This document shows positions 33,259-42,631 of a stretch of DNA of 64,000 nt, piece by piece; positions within the stretch are counted from its first letter, which is position 1; every line of letters starts with the position of its first letter. The position numbers and the translations under genes were made by a program. Where the stretch lies: NCBI RefSeq assembly GCF_011320225.1, contig NZ_JAAOEN010000003.1, forward strand, positions 496,001 to 560,000. Reading direction: 5' to 3'. The notes under the pieces were generated by a model. The model did not search any database. It was not told where the DNA came from and was given only the letters and a program-made list of their open reading frames with translations. Origin of the DNA: Phytoactinopolyspora limicola (lineage in GTDB: Bacteria; Actinomycetota; Actinomycetes; Jiangellales; Jiangellaceae).

Positions 33259-35220
33259 CTACCATTCCACCTGGTTGGCGATACTGTCCGACGCATCGCC
33301 GCGACCGTTGCCGATCGCGTCCCACCCGGAGTCGAACTTCGTGTCGAATGGGCGAGTTCTCGGGTGTTCCGGGTGAGTGTCCTTATTGCTGTCGGTCCAG
33401 TTGATGAACTCTTGAGCCAGCCCACCGCTGCTGAGATCCTCGGCGATCACCTCAGGGGGCAGCAGGTTGCCGTTCTCGTCGAGCAGGTTCGGCGGGATGT
33501 CCTCGGTGTAGGGATAACCCGCGTCGATCATCATCTCGGCGATCATGTACCGGTGCAGGACACCGGCCTGGTAGTTGAGCTCCTCAAGCTCGTCACGCGG
33601 GTCGGTTCCCGAGTCGGCCCAGCCGTTCAATCCGCCGGCCGTGGCCACCTGGGTGACCTTCCAGCCCAGGTCGAGGATCCCCTTCGGACTGACGGGGAGC
33701 AGGGTGAGCACCGCCGAGCCCCCGAAGGCGAAGTTGTCGCGGAACTCCTTCTCCGCGTCGAACTTGTCACCCCGCACCTTTCGTTGCGTTTCATACTGCA
33801 ACCCGGCGAGCGTGCCGAACATCCGCAGGGTTACCTCGAAATACTCCGGATCGGTGTTGCCCGCTGCCGTGGCCGCGAGATCCGCCTCGAGCGCCTGCAT
33901 AGGCAGGGTCTCGTAAAGCTCTTGCACCGCGGCATCGAAGGCTGCCGAGTGGGCGTCGTCGTGAGCGAAACCGTGAAGGAAGCGGTAGACGTCCTCCGGG
34001 CTGAGGAAGAACGTCGGATCCATGCCGGGCGGCAGGGTGAAGTTCTCCGGCATGTCCATGGACGATTCCCGGAACATGGCGTCGTGCGCATACGCACCAG
34101 CCAGGAACTCCTCAGCGTAGGCGGCCGCGATCTGGCCCATGGGTTCGCGCATGCCCCACGGGGTGTCCTCATGTTGGCCCAGCGCGACGATCACCTGGAA
34201 GGCGAAGTTCGACGCGTGGTAACCCTTGTCGGGCGGATCGTCGAGGGCGCCGGAGCCCGCCGCGAGCGCCTGCCCGAAGGCCGCGGCGATGTCGTCACCG
34301 GTGCCGATGCTTCCGGCCAGGCCATAGACGCGGTTGGTGTACTCCTCGAGAGTGATGCCGGCCTTCTCATCCAGCGCGATTCGAGCCGCCGAGGGGTTGT
34401 TGCCGAGTGCGCTGAAGGCGAGCGCGAGTGTGTCCTCGGAAAGCCCGAGCTTGGGGAACATGGACCCGCGGTAGTCGGTGTGGTCCCAGTCCTCGCCCTC
34501 AAAGTGGTCCAGCACGCTGTTGCGCACGACGTCGGCGAGCCAGCGCGGAGGAAAGTCGCCGTGCTGGAGCAGGGCCAGGCGGCTCCAGGCCATGGCGGGA
34601 TTGTCGGTGGGCTGGGTGAAGTGCTGACGGAAGGATGAGAGTTCGGAGTAGTAGTCCGACGTGGAACTCGTGTGGTTGGTGGTGTTCAGCGCGGTGCCCA
34701 ATCCGATGCTGAACAGCTCAAGATACCGGGCGCCGCCGTCCACGCCGCTGGAATACAGCATCTCGGGCAGCATCTCGGTTACCTCGGGCCCAAGCTCAAG
34801 GTAAAAGCCGGCCATCACGTCCGGGTCGTTGACGTAAGGCTCGAGCTCTTGGAAAAGCTCATCGAAGGTACCCGCGTCGATGGTGCCGTTCTCGAGCATC
34901 TCGGCCAGCTCTCGACCGTACTGCTCGGCCTCTTCCGGGCTGTTGAAACGCAACGGCTCGTCGAAGTCCACCATCGTGGACGTGGGCTGATCACCGGTGA
35001 GACCCGCGGCCATGTTGCGGCGCCGTTCCAATCCCGGCACCTGGTCATCCACCCACTCGCCGATGCGACCGATGTCGTCGAGCGTTGTCATCGTGACATC
35101 CCAGTTCCGCATCTTGGAGCGCAGCTGATCAAGATCCGTGCTCAGCGCGCGGTGACCGCGGTTCATGGCCGACACGAGGTCGGTCAACCCCTCAACACTC
35201 ACACTGGATACGTCGCTCAT
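33259..35220 (-). CDS. Large DUF6571-like protein of a WXG100-type secretion locus
   Basis: Protein of 653 aa with no signal peptide. The N-terminal 70 residues are helical (VSVEGLTDLVSAMNRGHRAL, STDLDQLRSKMRNWDVTM), like an ESX-substrate helical hairpin. The middle contains the ALGNNPSAARIALD motif seen in DUF6571 proteins of actinomycete WXG100 loci. A hydrophobic stretch near residue 520 (NFAFGGSAVLTLLPVSPKGI) might cross or insert into membrane. It overlaps the 100-aa WXG100-like gene upstream by ATGA, the arrangement of paired type VII substrates. No toxin domain is recognised at the C-terminus. Confidence 0.7.
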   Translation of the reverse strand: MSDVSSVSVEGLTDLVSAMNRGHRALSTDLDQLRSKMRNWDVTMTTLDDIGRIGEWVDDQVPGLERRRNMAAGLTGDQPTSTMVDFDEPLRFNSPEEAEQYGRELAEMLENGTIDAGTFDELFQELEPYVNDPDVMAGFYLELGPEVTEMLPEMLYSSGVDGGARYLELFSIGLGTALNTTNHTSSTSDYYSELSSFRQHFTQPTDNPAMAWSRLALLQHGDFPPRWLADVVRNSVLDHFEGEDWDHTDYRGSMFPKLGLSEDTLALAFSALGNNPSAARIALDEKAGITLEEYTNRVYGLAGSIGTGDDIAAAFGQALAAGSGALDDPPDKGYHASNFAFQVIVALGQHEDTPWGMREPMGQIAAAYAEEFLAGAYAHDAMFRESSMDMPENFTLPPGMDPTFFLSPEDVYRFLHGFAHDDAHSAAFDAAVQELYETLPMQALEADLAATAAGNTDPEYFEVTLRMFGTLAGLQYETQRKVRGDKFDAEKEFRDNFAFGGSAVLTLLPVSPKGILDLGWKVTQVATAGGLNGWADSGTDPRDELEELNYQAGVLHRYMIAEMMIDAGYPYTEDIPPNLLDENGNLLPPEVIAEDLSSGGLAQEFINWTDSNKDTHPEHPRTRPFDTKFDSGWDAIGNGRGDASDSIANQVEW

Positions 35221-35519
35221 ACCGGCGGATTCACCAACCTGTCGGGGTGAACCTCCGCCGGGACATTCTGCAGCCTGGTGCGGATGTCCTCCACCAGGCG
35301 TTCGGCGAGCCGTGGGAGGTCGTCCTTGCGATAGCCGAGATCTTCGAGGAAAGTCGTAGCGGTAGTGGGACCGGTCCAGGCCTCGCCGCTGTCCATGATC
35401 CGGAAGGCGTCGTCGAGCGCTTCCGCGATGTCTTCCTCCAACCCTTGAGCCATGCTGAGTATCTCGCTCAGCGCGGTGTGCTCCGGGTTGGGCACCATGT
35501 CGTCTTGTTCTACAGTCAT
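35217..35519 (-). CDS. WXG100-like small protein
   Basis: Helical protein of 100 aa: SEILSMAQGLEEDIAEALDD, AFRIMDSGEAWTGPTTATTF, then LPRLAERLVEDIRTRLQNVP. The central W-T-G (about residues 48-50) between two helices is the WXG turn of ESAT-6-like proteins. GAAGG lies eight bases before the ATG. As first gene of the run it likely forms a heterodimer with the N-terminus of the following 653-aa protein for type VII export. No EccC-like ATPase gene is in this window. Confidence 0.75.
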   Translation of the reverse strand: MTVEQDDMVPNPEHTALSEILSMAQGLEEDIAEALDDAFRIMDSGEAWTGPTTATTFLEDLGYRKDDLPRLAERLVEDIRTRLQNVPAEVHPDRLVNPPV

Positions 35520-35656
35520 ATGCCGTACCTTCTAGCTCTGACGATCACGCGGAAAGCTCCGCAAATCGCGACAGTATACCGATTCGCAGACCCGTCGATC
35601 TCCGCGTGGACTATGGCCACGCTTGAGTTGACCTTCCGGTAGGGTCGTCGATTGAT

Positions 35657-36904
35657 ATGAGATGGTGGACGCGCAAGCGGCTGATCGGGGTCGCCGTCAT
35701 CGCCGTTGTCGCTCTTGGCGTCGGTGTCTACGCGGTCCTCGCCGCGGACCGCTACGGTGAGCAGATCAGTGGCCCGACCGGAACGTACCCCGAGCCAGTC
35801 GGCACCGGTGCCCCGGCGAACCCGTCGCAGGTACTCACGCTGGTGGACGATCCGTGGATCGTCGACGGCCTTGCGGTGCAGCGAGAACCGGGCACGGGCC
35901 TGGTCGCCTCCGATCTGCGGACCGGCGACCAATATTGGAGCTACGGCCGCGACGGACACACCACTGCCCGAGTGTCGACGACCGGAGGCGTTGTCCACGT
36001 GCTCTGGGACGACGGCCTGCTCGTTCAACTCGACCCGCGGACCGGCGAGCCGAACTGGCACGCCCGCACAGACCTGGACCGCTTTTCCGAGATCCGCGTC
36101 GCCGAAACAGTCGTCGCAGTGGCCGACAGGCCCACCATCACCGCATATGACCTACGCGACGGCGAAGAGGTGTGGACGGTGCCCGTGCCCGACGGCTGCG
36201 AAGCCGCCGGGGCCACGAACGCCGTCCTCGCGGTGGGCCATTCCATCGTGGCGGAAACGTGGTGCGAGTCAGACGAGCGCGCCGTGCTCCGCGTCGGCGC
36301 CGATGGGAACGAGACCTGGATGGAGGTCGAGCCGGGGATGGATCTGCGGCACGCCGGCGACGGGCGTTTCGCCATCGTCGAGCCGCACGACCAGACCACC
36401 ATCTACTCAGCCGACACGGGTGAGGTGTCAATGGTGTTCACCGACACGGAGGACACCGCCACCTACTACCGGGGCGGCAACGGTGACGTCCTAGTCGCCT
36501 ACAGTCCCCTGGCCGTCGACGACGGCGACATCGTCTACTCGGCGTGGAATGTCACCGACGACGCACCGGCCTGGACAGTTCTCACCGACGGCACCTGGCG
36601 GGGCCAAGGAAGCATCCACATTTACGACGACGTGGCCTACGCGCTGCGTACCGAACACGGGCAGGACGGATATCGGGTCCTCGTGGTCTACGACGCGGCC
36701 AGCGGAGACGAGCTCAGCCGCGTCAGCATCGATCTCGACGAGCACCTCACGGCTTACGGCGCGCAAGACACGGTTCTCGACCACACCGAACTGCGCGTGC
36801 AGTTCGTCCGGGCCGGAGAGGGGACGGTGACCGTGACGATCGCCGAGCCGGACCTGATGCGGCGCGGCTGCGACATTCTCTGCATCGTCCTCGCCGAGCC
36901 GTGA
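35657..36904 (+). CDS. Membrane-anchored PQQ-like beta-propeller protein
   Basis: Protein of 415 aa with one N-terminal span (LIGVAVIAVVALGVGVYAVL) and an extracytoplasmic domain of repeated blades: LRTGDQYWSYGRDGHTTA, LDPRTGEPNWHARTDL, YDLRDGEEVWTVPVPDG, YDAASGDELSRVSIDLD. These are PQQ_2-type repeats used for binding rather than catalysis. Cysteines in VPDGCEAAG/TWCESDE and GCDILCIV may pair. It is divergent from the WXG100-like gene and may be a surface component of that system. Confidence 0.82.
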   Translation: MRWWTRKRLIGVAVIAVVALGVGVYAVLAADRYGEQISGPTGTYPEPVGTGAPANPSQVLTLVDDPWIVDGLAVQREPGTGLVASDLRTGDQYWSYGRDGHTTARVSTTGGVVHVLWDDGLLVQLDPRTGEPNWHARTDLDRFSEIRVAETVVAVADRPTITAYDLRDGEEVWTVPVPDGCEAAGATNAVLAVGHSIVAETWCESDERAVLRVGADGNETWMEVEPGMDLRHAGDGRFAIVEPHDQTTIYSADTGEVSMVFTDTEDTATYYRGGNGDVLVAYSPLAVDDGDIVYSAWNVTDDAPAWTVLTDGTWRGQGSIHIYDDVAYALRTEHGQDGYRVLVVYDAASGDELSRVSIDLDEHLTAYGAQDTVLDHTELRVQFVRAGEGTVTVTIAEPDLMRRGCDILCIVLAEP

Positions 36905-36907
36905 ACG

Positions 36908-37041
36908 GGCCTGACCTCCCGGCCGCACCAGTCTTCACCTCGACCGCTTCCACGTCCAGCCCGTCAGTGACCGGCCGACGCCCGGCCGCGACCACCTTGA
37001 TCCCCTCGTCGGCGAAGACATCAGCGAGAGTGGGATCGTCG
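36908..37041 (-). pseudogene. Scrap of a pyridine-nucleotide-disulfide oxidoreductase-like gene
   Basis: On the minus strand one frame reads PTLADVFADEGIKVV followed by AAGRRPVTDGLDVEAVEVKT. These are two separated pieces of the FAD/NAD disulfide-reductase fold (the helix before G-I-x-V, and the A-x-G-R-x-P-x-T-x-G-L motif), joined with the intervening 40-odd residues missing. No start or flanking part is present. It lies between the propeller gene and a convergent LuxR gene. Confidence 0.45.
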
Positions 37042-38175
37042 TCACTCTGCCGTACGGGCGCCCAGAACCGGCGCGATAAACAATGTGCTCACCAGCTCGT
37101 TGCGGCTGGACACACCGACTTTCTCGAATATGGCCTTCAGGTGATCGCGCACCGTATGCGTGGAAAGAAACAGGCTTTGCGCGATCCCCTCCGTCGTGCG
37201 GCCGTGGGCCAGAAGCCAGGTCACCTCCAGCTCGCGTTCGGACAACCCATAGGCACCCGCGGCCAACGGCATGATCTCCGTCAACGGCGCCGGCTCGAGC
37301 GTGACCGCGAGCGAGCGCACGTCGTCGTCCGGACCACGCAGGCACGACGCCTGGCAGACCAGCCACCGCCCGGAGCGGCTCCGCAACCGGATCCGGGCGC
37401 CGCCGCGATCGCCGCGCTCACCACGGCCGCGTGCCTGAATCATCGTGATATACATCCAAGCCGGCACCCGCTGGCCGTCCGTGGTCACGGTGGACGGCCC
37501 GTCGGGAAGCTCACCGAGATATTCCCAGCCTGCGTCGTTGACGGACTGCAGCGAGCCCGACCGGTCGAACAGCAGCAGGCCTGGCCCCCGTGCGTCGTTC
37601 CCGGGGACCGGCCCGAGCGGCAGCGTGTACGACCTCAACCGCTGGGCCAGGGGCGGCACCAGACCCCCGACGAACTCGCTGTCAGCGGCGGTGAACACGG
37701 GCCGGCCCTGCTCCCGGAACAGACTGACGTAGCCCTGGATGTGCCCACGTGTCCGAAGCACCACCCGCAGTTCGTCGTGGACGCCGCGTGGACGCATGAA
37801 GTCGTGATACATGGCGCTTGCGGATAGGGAGCCGCCGTCGCCGGTCTGCCAGAGACCCGCCACCGGGACGCGAGCCTGCGCCAGGTCGCGGAACCGGTTG
37901 CCACGCTCGGCGGACAGCTCGTGCTCCCAATAGAGAGCGCAGTCCTTTCCGTCGATGTTCTCGAAATGCACCGGTGCGGTCATGATCCCGCTCAACGGAT
38001 CGGTGACCCGCCACACGGCGGAATCGTACGGAACCAGTGTGCGTAGCTGCCCGGCCGCGGCGGCGAACATCCGCACCGCATCGGGAGCCCCCGAGATGCG
38101 CGACAACAGTTCGGTCCGGCCGCGCGCCCGGCCGGCTCGCGTCGGTGCGCCCGTCGATCTGTTCGCCACGGCCAT
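37042..38175 (-). CDS. LuxR-family regulator with GAF-like sensor region
   Basis: Regulator of about 377 aa. The N-terminal 250 residues look like a GAF/PAS sensor (LRTLVPYDSAVWRVTDPLSG and SGSLQSVNDAGWEYLGELPD). The C-terminal 60 residues are a LuxR helix-turn-helix: YGLSERELEVTWLLAHGRTT, then EGIAQSLFLSTHTVRDHLKA. No receiver domain is present, so it senses a ligand directly. The start at 38175 (MAVANRS) follows GGCAGG; a longer start at 38250 is possible. It is followed at 3' by relic DNA and preceded by a broken MFS gene on the same strand. Confidence 0.88.
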   Translation of the reverse strand: MAVANRSTGAPTRAGRARGRTELLSRISGAPDAVRMFAAAAGQLRTLVPYDSAVWRVTDPLSGIMTAPVHFENIDGKDCALYWEHELSAERGNRFRDLAQARVPVAGLWQTGDGGSLSASAMYHDFMRPRGVHDELRVVLRTRGHIQGYVSLFREQGRPVFTAADSEFVGGLVPPLAQRLRSYTLPLGPVPGNDARGPGLLLFDRSGSLQSVNDAGWEYLGELPDGPSTVTTDGQRVPAWMYITMIQARGRGERGDRGGARIRLRSRSGRWLVCQASCLRGPDDDVRSLAVTLEPAPLTEIMPLAAGAYGLSERELEVTWLLAHGRTTEGIAQSLFLSTHTVRDHLKAIFEKVGVSSRNELVSTLFIAPVLGARTAE

Positions 38176-38268
38176 CGTCGCCTGCCGTCCTCGCCTCGCT
38201 CGCAGCGCCGTTCTCCAGGACAACGGATGGCCGGACCGGCCCATTCCCAACCGGACGGTTTCGACGAA

Positions 38269-39215
38269 TCATCGGGCCGCCCTGGCATCGCGCAGCGCCA
38301 GGCCGGCCGCGAGCAGCGGGAATATCCCGATGAACCCTCCCCGCCCCGCCGCCGGAATGCGGGTGGACATCAGCGCGATCATCACGACTTGAGTGACGGC
38401 GAAGGCGGCGAAGCCGAGCGACGTACCGGCGACCAGCATGACGGGCCCGCCGTCCATAACACCAGTCCGGTCGTGGCGAAGATCAGCAGCAGAGCGGTCA
38501 TGGTCACGGCGGCCGCGCCCAGATCGAGGCTCGACGCCCGGATCAACGTGAGGGCCGCGGCAGCCGCGGCCGTCAGCATCGCCGCACCCGGAAAGTCGAC
38601 GGGCCTACCGCTGCCCGGCCGGGCGGCCGCCTCGCGCAGACTGAATGGCACCGCGAACAGCGAGAGCGCCGGCAGAACCAGCGTCACCCGCCAGCTGATC
38701 CAGTCCGTCACCATTCCGCCCGCGAGCACGGAACCGGCCGAGAACAGTGCCATGCCGGCTCCGACGATGGCCAGTATTCGTGGCCGGTGCGCGGGTTCCG
38801 CCGCGGCGGCGAGGACGAGGGCACTGGAGGACATGGCGCCCGAGCCCGCCGCCAGGATGAACCGGCCGGCGACGAGAACGTCCAGGCTCGGCGCGACCAC
38901 ACACACCACCGCCCCGGTGGCCAGCGCCACGGACCCGATGATCAGGGACAATCGGACACCCCGGGAGTCCGACAGCCGGCCGAACAGGGCGGTTCCGGCG
39001 CCAAGCGCGAGCGCATGCGCCGTCAGCACCCAGGCCGCGGCGGAAAGCTGGGCATCCATGGCGATGGCCACATCCGGAAGCGCCACCCCGGCGGCCGTCA
39101 CTCCGAAGATGGCGGGACCGAACAGGGCGGCGAGCCGAATACCCGCCGACCGGGCGCTGATCGTGGGAGGAGCGGATCCGGCGGCCTGGGCAGGCGAAGA
39201 CGAGCCAATGACCAT
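38269..39215 (-). pseudogene. MFS exporter, frameshifted and internally deleted
   Basis: From ATG 39215 (AAAGGA upstream) the first eight or so spans of a DHA2-like exporter read normally (LFGRLSDSRGVRLSLIIGSV; AGRFILAAGSGAMSSSALVL) to LLLIFATTGLVLW at about 38450. The sequence then jumps frame to GGPVMLVAGTSLGFAAFAVT, QVVMIALMSTRIPAAGRGGF and IGIFPLLAAGLALRDA, which belongs near the family C-terminus. Several spans are missing, so the product would be inactive. It lies next to the intact FAD oxidoreductase gene and may once have exported that enzyme's product. Confidence 0.8.
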
Positions 39216-39298
39216 GAGATTCCTTTGGTTACGCGGATTCGGGGGTGCGACGGCGGCGACGACGCCTTTGGATCTCGGCGGCGGCCGGGGCCGCTGTG

Positions 39299-40756
39299 TC
39301 AGTCGTGCCCGCCAGCTGGGTGGATGTTGAGGTTGTGCCGGAACATGTTGTGCGGGTCGTACCTGGACTTGATGCTGGTCAGGCGGGCGTGGGTAGCCGT
39401 GTCGTAGGCCAGGCGAACGCCGGCGGCGGCATCCGGTCCGGCGAGAAAGTTGACGTACTTCAGGCCGGTGCCCCACTGGGCCATCCGATCCAGCAACGAC
39501 TCCGGGCGACCGCCGTGACCGTCGGTGTCGGAACCGTCGTCGGGACCGTCTGCCGGGCCGTCGTGGAATGCGGCCGTTGGTGTGATAGTCGCCAGGACGA
39601 ACGCGGCGTCGCGGTGGCCGACCGCGTTCGGCGGGTCGGGCATTCGCGCCGCCGCTCCCCCGAGCTGGCGCACCTCCACCACCGCGCTGGCGGTGTCCGC
39701 GCCCGGTCCGGCCAGGGTGAGCAGGCGCTCGGCCGCCGCACCGTTCAGCTCTCGGAGCATGATGGAGTCCTCGTGATACGCCATCGGATCCACCGGGTCG
39801 TTGTGGATGTTCCCGACCGCTGTGTACGGCATGTCACCCACGCTGTCCATCATGGGTGGTGCCATGTCTCGCAACGGCCGCACCAACCGCTCACCGTCGG
39901 CGGCCGTGCCTACGTACGCGATCCGGATGTGCACCGTCAGCCGATTACGCAACGGCTCCGGGATGCCAGGTGCGTCGGGTAGTCTCAGCAGCGCCAGCGA
40001 CGACGTCATCTCCGCTGGAACATGCCCCGTCCACTCCCGCCAGGAGTGCAGCGCCGTCGCCGCGAACTCCCCTGGGAAGAACAATCCGCCGCCGTAGAGC
40101 CGGTCCACCGGAACGAGGCCGAACTCCATCGCGGACACAACGCCGAAGTTGCCCTTGCCGCCTCGAAGCGCCCAGAACAGGTCCGGCTCGTCGACCGGCG
40201 TCGCCACCCGGCGCTGAGCGTCGGCGGTGACCACCTCGATCAGGTTCACCCGATCCGCCGCGTAGCCGTATGTGCGGGCCATCGGACCGAGGCCGCCGCC
40301 AAGCGTGTAGCCGACCACACCCACGTTCGGTGAGGAACCGTTGAGCGGGGCCAGCCCGTGCGGTGCGGCGGCCGCGATGACCTGGTGCCACTGCGCACCG
40401 GCCTCGGTCCACGCGGTCCGGGCGAGCGGGTCGATGGTGACCGCGTTCATCTTCCGGGTACTGACGAGCAGTCCACCGCTTGACGACGCGGCCGGGCCGT
40501 GCCCGGTAGCCTGCACGCCGACGGGCAGGCCGTAGGTGGCGGCGAATCCGACGGCCTTCTGGATGTCGTCGGCGCCTGAGGGTACGACGATCAGGTCCGG
40601 CCGGTGCGCGGCGACGAGGTTGTACGGCGCGGAATGCGCCTGGTACTCCTCTTCGTGCGGTTCGAGTACTGCACCCCGCACCTGCCTTGCCAGGCCGGCC
40701 ACGGCATCGGGTGATACTTCCGGAACCTGCCCGGCACGGTTGCGAACGGTGGACAT
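39299..40756 (-). CDS. FAD-linked oxidoreductase of the berberine-bridge (BBE/PCMH) type
   Basis: Protein of 485 aa. The FAD-binding PCMH domain is at about 40-215: PDLIVVPSGADDIQKAVGFA, GVQATGHGPAASSSGG with a His in the position that links FAD, NVGVVGYTLGGGLGPMARTY, DLFWALRGGKGNFGVVSAME. The C-terminal BBE tail is YDPHNMFRHNLNIHP. Enzymes of this type oxidise alcohols, sugars or polyketide/alkaloid intermediates. GGAGGG precedes the ATG at 40756. A second family member lies at 44-45.3 kb with different sequence, so this is not a recent duplication. Confidence 0.92.
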   Translation of the reverse strand: MSTVRNRAGQVPEVSPDAVAGLARQVRGAVLEPHEEEYQAHSAPYNLVAAHRPDLIVVPSGADDIQKAVGFAATYGLPVGVQATGHGPAASSSGGLLVSTRKMNAVTIDPLARTAWTEAGAQWHQVIAAAAPHGLAPLNGSSPNVGVVGYTLGGGLGPMARTYGYAADRVNLIEVVTADAQRRVATPVDEPDLFWALRGGKGNFGVVSAMEFGLVPVDRLYGGGLFFPGEFAATALHSWREWTGHVPAEMTSSLALLRLPDAPGIPEPLRNRLTVHIRIAYVGTAADGERLVRPLRDMAPPMMDSVGDMPYTAVGNIHNDPVDPMAYHEDSIMLRELNGAAAERLLTLAGPGADTASAVVEVRQLGGAAARMPDPPNAVGHRDAAFVLATITPTAAFHDGPADGPDDGSDTDGHGGRPESLLDRMAQWGTGLKYVNFLAGPDAAAGVRLAYDTATHARLTSIKSRYDPHNMFRHNLNIHPAGGHD

Positions 40757-41106
40757 GACTCGGCCCTCCAGGGTGGTCAACGCATCTGCTCGCGTTCAGT
40801 CTCCGTGCGCGCCCTGCCGTGCCCCATCCCCCACATGGGGGGTCATGTGCGCACCCCCGGTCTCCAGCCGCCCACACAGGGCGGGCGATGGGAAAGTCGT
40901 GGCAAAGTCCCTCCTCCCAACCTGTTACCACCAGTCAGCGGCCAGTGGGTGGTGCCCTATGGCTCCAACAGCCGCGCGCCCGAAGTGCTGCCTCCAGCCG
41001 GTTCATCCGGACCGGGCGGAGAGCCGCCCCACCCCATCCCCCATCGGCGCCGGCTCATGGATCCCTGCACCGACCGCTTCGACGTCCTAGACATTCAGCG
41101 CACTGG
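40757..41106. other. Intergenic, G/C-run inverted repeats only
   Basis: No gene recognised. Around 40828-40842 CCCCC-ACAT-GGGGGG is a short inverted repeat, followed by TCATGTGCGCACCCCCGG. A second CCCCATCCCCCAT tract lies near 41032. These could be operator-like sites for the FAD oxidoreductase gene, but nothing ties them to a regulator. Confidence 0.3.
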
Positions 41107-42069
41107 TCAACCCGGGTCACCGTCTGGGTGATGATGGTTGGCGTAGTGAGCGGCCAATAGGTCTTCGCCCCAATCACGCCTGAGGTCTCGCCATACCGAG
41201 TGGATATGGTTGGCGTTGTCCTGGGTGTTGTCGTATTCGATGAGAAACGTCGGCCCGTTCACAGCGTAATAGTGACCCGCGCCGCGCTCGTCGGATCCGG
41301 CCCATCGGAAAGCAACGGCATCCATCCCGGCGGCGACCAGCTCGCGCCAATACGATCCCGCAACGCGGTGCGGTGCTCGGTCGATGTAGAGCCGAATCAA
41401 CGCCTCTACGAGTCGTCGTTGCTCACCATACATCTGGGCGTACGTCAGCCCTTCCGCAAGGACACCTGGATCCGCAACTGGATCCGCGCGAGTAAGAATG
41501 TCCGAGGGCGCTACCTGGGTGGCGATGGCCACCTGCCGCTGATCGTCGTCAAAACTCGCCAGCAGAGCCCTGGCATTTTCCTCCTCTCCTACGGGGGTAC
41601 GCAGGCCCTGGTGCGGACCATGCGCAACGGTGGCCGGCTCGGCTCCGAAGAAGTTGGGCGGCACCGCAACGTCGTCATCAACGATGGTCAGGTGTAGGGC
41701 CAGATGATGCCCATTGATCCGCCAGGCCCACGGACGCCCGTCGCCAGGCGCACCAAAGACTCGGATCCAATATTGTCCGCGCCTTCGCTCGCCTCGTAGG
41801 ATCGCGTCCAGCTCGATGATCCCGCACGCAGTTCGAGCACCGATCGGACTACAACCCGCATCCAGCAGCTCCATGGCCAGACTCTGTTGATAGTCGATCA
41901 TTTCACCCAGCATTACGCCGGGTCTCGTACCGGGCAGATAGCTCCAGGAGTGGTAGTCAGCGGAGCCGACAGGGGCGATAGCGGCAGCTTTCTGCACCGG
42001 GCCGAGCGACCTCAACAGCGCCGTCGCGACATTCGACATCGCCCGAGCCTCGGCTGCGAACGGTCCCAT
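41107..42069 (-). CDS. DUF3500-family protein
   Basis: Protein of 320 aa similar to the DUF3500 family: RSLGPVQKAAAI near the start, MLGEMIDYQQSLAMELLDAG, GQYWIRVFGAPGDGRPWAWR, INGHHLALHLTIVDDDVAVP, FFGAEPATV and the late GPTFLIEYDNTQDNANHIHS, VWRDLRRDWGEDLLAAHY. The conserved His-rich parts suggest a metal-dependent activity, but none has been demonstrated that I know of. The ATG at 42069 is preferred because GGAG lies eight bases before it; longer starts lie at 42084 and 42090. Confidence 0.85.
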   Translation of the reverse strand: MGPFAAEARAMSNVATALLRSLGPVQKAAAIAPVGSADYHSWSYLPGTRPGVMLGEMIDYQQSLAMELLDAGCSPIGARTACGIIELDAILRGERRRGQYWIRVFGAPGDGRPWAWRINGHHLALHLTIVDDDVAVPPNFFGAEPATVAHGPHQGLRTPVGEEENARALLASFDDDQRQVAIATQVAPSDILTRADPVADPGVLAEGLTYAQMYGEQRRLVEALIRLYIDRAPHRVAGSYWRELVAAGMDAVAFRWAGSDERGAGHYYAVNGPTFLIEYDNTQDNANHIHSVWRDLRRDWGEDLLAAHYANHHHPDGDPG

Positions 42070-42170
42070 CTTCGCTCTCCTCATGCCCATAGTGAATGTT
42101 GTGGTGGCTTGTGCTCACAGTTTCCTCGCACGTGGTGACGGATAGCCGGGAAACCGGCCTCACGGATTGG

Positions 42171-42401
42171 TCACCAATTCATCTCTTGCAGAGACCCCGT
42201 CGGGGCATCGCGGTGCGACCTAGCCGCGCACAGCAGTGCCATCGCGGTCAACGCGACGCCGAACCACACCGCGGCCGTGATTCCGACGTTGTTGGCGAAC
42301 AGGCCGCCAAGGAGCGCGCCGAGTGCGATCGAGATGTTGTAGCCCATGGTATTGAGCGACATGGCGGCTTCGAAGGTATCCGGAGCAGCGGCGTCAACGT
42401 C
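42171..42401 (-). pseudogene. MFS transporter, C-terminal fragment
   Basis: The frame reads DVDAAAPDTFEAAMSLNTMG, YNISIALGALLGGLFANNVG, ITAAVWFGVALTAMALLCAA, the last two or three spans of an arabinose-efflux-like MFS protein, to a normal stop at 42171. Everything before is missing. At its 5' edge (about 42402) it meets a LysR fragment on the opposite strand with no spacer. Confidence 0.82.
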
Positions 42402-42403
42402 CG

Positions 42404-42631
42404 CGAACTCGCATTCGAGGTGACCACCGTAGACTTCATGATGGCTCGACTCGTCAGACAGGGCCTGGAATCGCCATGCTCCCCTCGGCATACGTGCCCC
42501 AACTCACCGGCGTGACCACAATCGAAGTCACCGACGCACCCACACGAGTCGAATACCTCATCTGGGCTGGAATCGGCCGCACTCCAGCAGCCACCGCGTT
42601 CCTGAAGATGCTGGATCTCTCCACTGAATAA
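42404..42631 (+). pseudogene. LysR-family regulator, C-terminal fragment with frameshift
   Basis: The plus strand reads LAFEVTTVDFMMARLVRQGL and, after one missing base near 42470, AMLPSAYVPQLTGVTTIEVT, DAPTRVEYLIWAGIGRTPAA, TAFLKMLDLSTE to TAA at 42631. This is the end of a LysR effector-binding domain (G-L-G-[IV]-A-[ML]-L-P pattern). The DNA-binding half is absent. Confidence 0.82.

Noticed and set aside
33364-34638. Plus-strand frame of 424 codons opposite the DUF6571-like gene
   Set aside because: Codon-bias shadow; no ribosome site and no recognisable protein.
40828-40860. CCCCC-ACAT-GGGGGG inverted repeat as a terminator
   Set aside because: The stem is only five bases and lies before, not after, the FAD oxidoreductase gene; kept only as a possible operator.
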